The notes below the pieces were generated by a model. The model saw nothing but the letters and a program-made list of their open reading frames with translations, did no database searches and was not told the DNA's origin. A stretch of 7,470 nucleotides of DNA from an uncultured Roseburia sp. Lineage in GTDB: Bacteria; Bacillota_A; Clostridia; Lachnospirales; Lachnospiraceae. Below are positions 6,034 through 7,470 of this stretch, piece by piece. The position numbers and the translations under genes are program-made. The stretch spans positions 1 to 7,470 of the forward strand of contig CAAEAE010000040.1 of the NCBI GenBank assembly GCA_900753715.1, in the 5' to 3' direction. Position 1 is the first letter of the stretch. Each line of letters begins with the position of its first letter.

Positions 6034-6432
6034 CTATGCTTTCATTGATTTGTAACAGATACCGATACATGGTCCACATTTTCCATAGGCACATCCGTAA
6101 CATTCATCTTTTTCCAACTCTTCCTGCTTCATTTCATCGGCAAACATTCCTAACAGCGTTGTGTAAATCTTTTTCATTGCCAAGAACTTCACTTCTGCTT
6201 TTTCCATCTTCTCTTTGTAAAATGGAATTAGTCCACGAAGAACTGGATGGAAACGTTCATTTTCATCATCCCAGGCACAGGTTTTCATCATACAGCGTGG
6301 CTGTTTCTCATAATTTCCCAGATAATACGGGCAGAACGTACAGCCTCTTTCTTTAACAATTTCCACCGGAATCACTGGCATCTGACTTTTGATTTCTTTT
6401 GTTACATGCTTACTTTCAATTCGCTCTCTCAT
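6034..6432 (-). CDS. Cysteine-rich protein of unknown function, likely metal-binding
   Basis: This 132-aa protein has nine cysteines in two clusters. The first is C31, C34, C47 and C52 (GCTFCPYYLG and RCMMKTC). The second is C111, C114, C119, C122 and C126 near the C-terminus (CYGCAYGKCGPCIGICYKSM). The clusters suggest zinc or an iron-sulfur centre; which one cannot be read from the sequence. The middle (61-105) looks helical and charged. I chose ATG 6432, which has GGAGGA (6441-6446) 8 nt upstream. The same frame stays open to an ATG at 6513, but that start lies inside the terminator hairpin and has no binding site. The gene is first in the replication operon, directly before ssb. I do not recognise the family, and I cannot link it to a named domain with confidence. 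Confidence 0.85.
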   Translation of the reverse strand: MRERIESKHVTKEIKSQMPVIPVEIVKERGCTFCPYYLGNYEKQPRCMMKTCAWDDENERFHPVLRGLIPFYKEKMEKAEVKFLAMKKIYTTLLGMFADEMKQEELEKDECYGCAYGKCGPCIGICYKSMKA

Positions 6433-6499
6433 CTTAAAAATCCTCCGAGTATATATATTTGCAAAAGGGATTTCCCCTGAATTGCCTGATTTTTGGTAC
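6433..6499 (-). promoter_or_regulatory. Leader region expected to hold the replication-operon promoter; no clear -35/-10 pair seen
   Basis: If the terminator at 6500-6546 is efficient, a promoter for the cysteine-rich/ssb/rep operon should lie here. I could not find a convincing consensus pair: the AT run at 6450-6457 has no TTGACA-like box at 17 nt and sits on top of the ribosome binding site. A short inverted repeat GGGATTTCCC (6467-6476, GGGA/TCCC arms) could be an operator half or chance. Expression may depend on an activator, a non-canonical promoter or read-through. Confidence 0.3.
6441..6446 (-). promoter_or_regulatory. Ribosome binding site fixing the start of the cysteine-rich gene
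   Basis: GGAGGA on the minus strand, 8 nt before ATG 6432. It decides for the 132-aa form over the longer open frame. An AT run TATATATA (6450-6457) just upstream is too close to be a useful -10 box, because the transcript would begin within this site. Confidence 0.8.
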
Positions 6500-6546
6500 A
6501 AAAAAAGAGGCAAGCTTACGATTTTATTTTCGCAAACCTGCCTCTT
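6500..6546 (-). terminator. Strong intrinsic terminator after the DUF6050-like gene
   Basis: On the minus strand the left arm (6546-6531) and right arm (6520-6505) form a 16-bp stem with no mismatch if three G-U wobbles are allowed. The outer eight pairs, AAGAGGCA with TGCCTCTT, are Watson-Crick. The loop is ten A/U bases (6530-6521). A U run continues to 6500, seven U in all counting the last two stem bases. The hairpin starts 13 nt after the DUF6050-like stop codon and lies 68 nt before the cysteine-rich gene. It should end the parB-side transcript or attenuate flow into the replication operon. Confidence 0.9.
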
Positions 6547-6559
6547 ATCAAATATTCAA

Positions 6560-6871
6560 TTATTTTCCGATGATATATCGTAAGAAAACGTATACCGCAC
6601 GGATTACATACACTGGAATCATGATACATCCAATCAAAGCTCCAATGATGACACTTAATGTAGCCATACCAAGCGTTGCTGTGGTATCCATTCCTCTAGG
6701 GATTAGAATCAGCCGCATTTTATGTATTCCAAATGGCAATCCGGCAATAAATATCCACCAGAACCAATCCGTCTGACCACTGACTTTCATAATTGTTTTT
6801 GTCATCCAAAACCAGAATACCATAAATGCCAGCGGCAGAATTGATTTTTTAATTACGTCTTCAATCGTCAC
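6560..6871 (-). CDS. Small membrane protein, DUF6050-like
   Basis: A 103-aa hydrophobic protein starting at GTG 6871. Hydrophobic segments lie at about 11-30, 36-50 and 66-98. The motif AGLPFGIHKMRLILIPRGMD (43-62) and the overall layout resemble DUF6050 proteins found on Tn1549-like elements; I base this on memory of the family pattern, not on a search. The start is supported by AAGGAG (6879-6884) 7 nt upstream. The frame stays open to an ATG at 7015, but that extension is a Trp/Arg-rich shadow of the 55-aa gene in another frame. It overlaps that gene by 11 bp and is followed by the terminator. Function is unknown; a membrane-located element protein. Confidence 0.8.
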   Translation of the reverse strand: MTIEDVIKKSILPLAFMVFWFWMTKTIMKVSGQTDWFWWIFIAGLPFGIHKMRLILIPRGMDTTATLGMATLSVIIGALIGCIMIPVYVIRAVYVFLRYIIGK

Positions 6872-7028
6872 CTTTTTTCTCCTTCTGTCTGATTCCTTCC
6901 GCCACCTCCTGATTAAGGTTTGCCAATATTTCTCTAACCACAGGAGAATCCAATCGAAAGGTTTCCAAATCTTTCTCCGTAAGCTCCCTTCCGTTCGCAT
7001 CATATCTTCGTACAATTTTTAAAGCCAT
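6861..7028 (-). CDS. Small hypothetical protein, 55 aa
   Basis: A short frame starting MALKIVRRYDANGRELTEKD and ending KKGDD, terminated by TGA at 6861-6863. It is polar and charged, looks helical, and has no cysteine, membrane segment or signal. The composition is protein-like, while the overlapping frame is an improbable Trp/Arg-rich sequence. It begins 4 nt after the stop of the 44-aa gene and overlaps the DUF6050-like start by 11 bp, the packing expected of a real operon member. The ribosome binding site is only moderate (AGGA about 13 nt upstream), so translation may depend on coupling. I do not recognise the family. Confidence 0.7.
   Translation of the reverse strand: MALKIVRRYDANGRELTEKDLETFRLDSPVVREILANLNQEVAEGIRQKEKKGDD
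6879..6884 (-). promoter_or_regulatory. Ribosome binding site fixing a GTG start for the DUF6050-like gene
   Basis: AAGGAG on the minus strand, 7 nt before GTG 6871. It lies inside the end of the 55-aa gene, so the ribosome finishing that gene can re-initiate here. It favours the 103-aa product over a 151-aa reading from ATG 7015. Confidence 0.75.
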
Positions 7029-7032
7029 ACTT

Positions 7033-7167
7033 TCACTTTCTTCCTGCTGATAATCCTAATGTTTTCAACAAATGTTTAAACTTCTCTCTTTTCATCCGTT
7101 TAACACGTATCTTTTCTATCTTTTTCAGATAGACTTGTATTCTACTTGCCATATCTTCATTGCTCAT
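7033..7167 (-). CDS. Very small basic protein, 44 aa
   Basis: The frame reads MSNEDMASRIQVYLKKIEKI then a Lys/Arg-rich stretch ending LLKTLGLSAGRK, with TGA at 7033-7035. It is highly basic and probably one or two helices. The ATG overlaps the stop of the ParB-like gene by 4 bp (ATGA), and a GAGGG-type binding site lies 6 nt upstream. Both support real translation despite the small size. Its charge would allow nucleic-acid or acidic-protein binding, but that is inference. I do not recognise the family. Confidence 0.65.
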   Translation of the reverse strand: MSNEDMASRIQVYLKKIEKIRVKRMKREKFKHLLKTLGLSAGRK

Positions 7168-7470
7168 TCTTTACCCTCTCTTTCTGCCCACGATGCCAGA
7201 AGCATAAATATAATTTCTTCCATCTGAGTCTTTGTATATGTCTCTGGAAAATATTGTTTCAATTTCTTCGCCGGAATCTGCACCTGAACTTTTTCAGTAC
7301 TTTCATTCATGCAAATCTGATCAATCTCTGAATACGTCAACATCCGCTCTTTTGAAATCTGTTTCAATTCCTTTGCCTGCTTCAAGGACGGTACCATATT
7401 GTGATTACTCATATACTGAAGCAATATCTGTTGTTCTTCACTTCTCAAATATGAAACTTCAACAGCTGTA
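7164..7470 (-). CDS. ParB-like partition/nucleoid protein, C-terminal 101 residues (5' end outside window)
   Basis: The frame is open to the right edge, so this is the C-terminal end of a longer gene. The visible part begins TAVEVSYLRSEEQQILLQYM and continues VPSLKQAKELKQISKERMLT. It ends with a domain including IPAKKLKQYFPETYTKTQME and EIIFMLLASWAEREGKE. This matches the C-terminal region of ParB/Spo0J-type proteins encoded on Tn1549-like elements (the SYL..EEQ and KLKQYFP..YT.-QME patterns), from memory of the family; the N-terminal ParB domain is not in the window. ParB proteins bind centromere-like sites and work with ParA to stabilise or segregate the element. It leads the run of small genes, overlapping the 44-aa gene by 4 bp. 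A TTG at 7448 could mimic a start but has no reason to be preferred. Confidence 0.78.
   Translation of the reverse strand, partial: TAVEVSYLRSEEQQILLQYMSNHNMVPSLKQAKELKQISKERMLTYSEIDQICMNESTEKVQVQIPAKKLKQYFPETYTKTQMEEIIFMLLASWAEREGKE

Noticed and set aside
6450..6457. TATATATA as the -10 box of the replication operon
   Set aside because: Transcription starting about 7 nt downstream would fall inside the ribosome binding site at 6441-6446, and there is no matching -35 sequence.
6433..6513. N-terminal extension of the cysteine-rich protein from ATG 6513
   Set aside because: That ATG lies within the terminator hairpin, has no ribosome binding site, and the added residues look unstructured; ATG 6432 has GGAGGA at proper spacing.
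6872..7015. 151-aa version of the DUF6050-like protein starting at ATG 7015
   Set aside because: The added 48 residues are an unlikely Trp/Arg-rich sequence overlapping the 55-aa gene in another frame, while GTG 6871 has AAGGAG at 7 nt.
7164..7448. A complete 94-aa gene starting at TTG 7448
   Set aside because: The frame stays open to the window edge and the residues before the TTG (TAVEVSY) continue the ParB-like C-terminal pattern, so the gene is truncated by the window.
1..7470. Insertion sequences, tRNA genes, attachment sites or phage-defence genes
   Set aside because: I saw no transposase, no tRNA-like sequence, no terminal repeats of an IS and no defence-type domain; the window is covered by element maintenance and transfer genes.

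Overview
The window is a densely packed block of an integrative and conjugative element (ICE) from a low- to mid-GC Firmicute, most likely a gut clostridium such as a Lachnospiraceae member. The call rests on gene content: a CD1115-type VirD4 coupling protein, a PcfB-family accessory protein, a Maff2-family small membrane protein, RepA_N-type initiators, a DnaC-like ATPase, an SSB and a ParB-like C-terminus. This set and order are typical of the Tn1549/CTn4 group of elements. No integrase, relaxase or cargo gene lies inside the window. Every gene I accept is on the minus strand, so transcription runs from high to low coordinates, and there is no gene-free stretch over 300 bases.

Right part (7470 to 6560): the C-terminal end of a ParB-like protein, two very small genes (44 and 55 codons) and a small DUF6050-like membrane protein. 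They are linked by overlaps or a 4-nt gap. A strong intrinsic terminator (6500-6546) follows this block.

Middle part (6432 to 2723): a nine-cysteine protein, ssb, an unrecognised 130-aa protein, two tandem RepA_N-like initiator genes and a DnaC-like helicase-loader ATPase. This looks like an autonomous replication module for the excised circular element. The first four junctions have their ribosome binding sites on or beside the stop codon of the gene before, and the last is a stop/start overlap, so translational coupling is likely. Inside the downstream initiator gene lie four 23-bp direct repeats plus partial copies. They sit between the N- and C-terminal domains, exactly where RepA_N plasmids carry their origin.

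Left part (2690 to 1): a possible 8-codon leader, pcfB, virD4 and the start of maff2. PcfB and VirD4 should act together to bring the relaxase-DNA complex to the mating channel. Between virD4 and maff2 there is a compact terminator-like hairpin enclosed in a longer inverted repeat and overlapped by a 21-codon reading frame. It is a candidate attenuator in front of the channel genes that normally follow maff2.

Most of the window is a recognisable conjugative-element module. The points most worth pursuing are the repeat array inside repA, the virD4-maff2 attenuator candidate, the divergent second initiator, the unassigned cysteine-rich and 130-aa proteins, and the tiny genes near parB.
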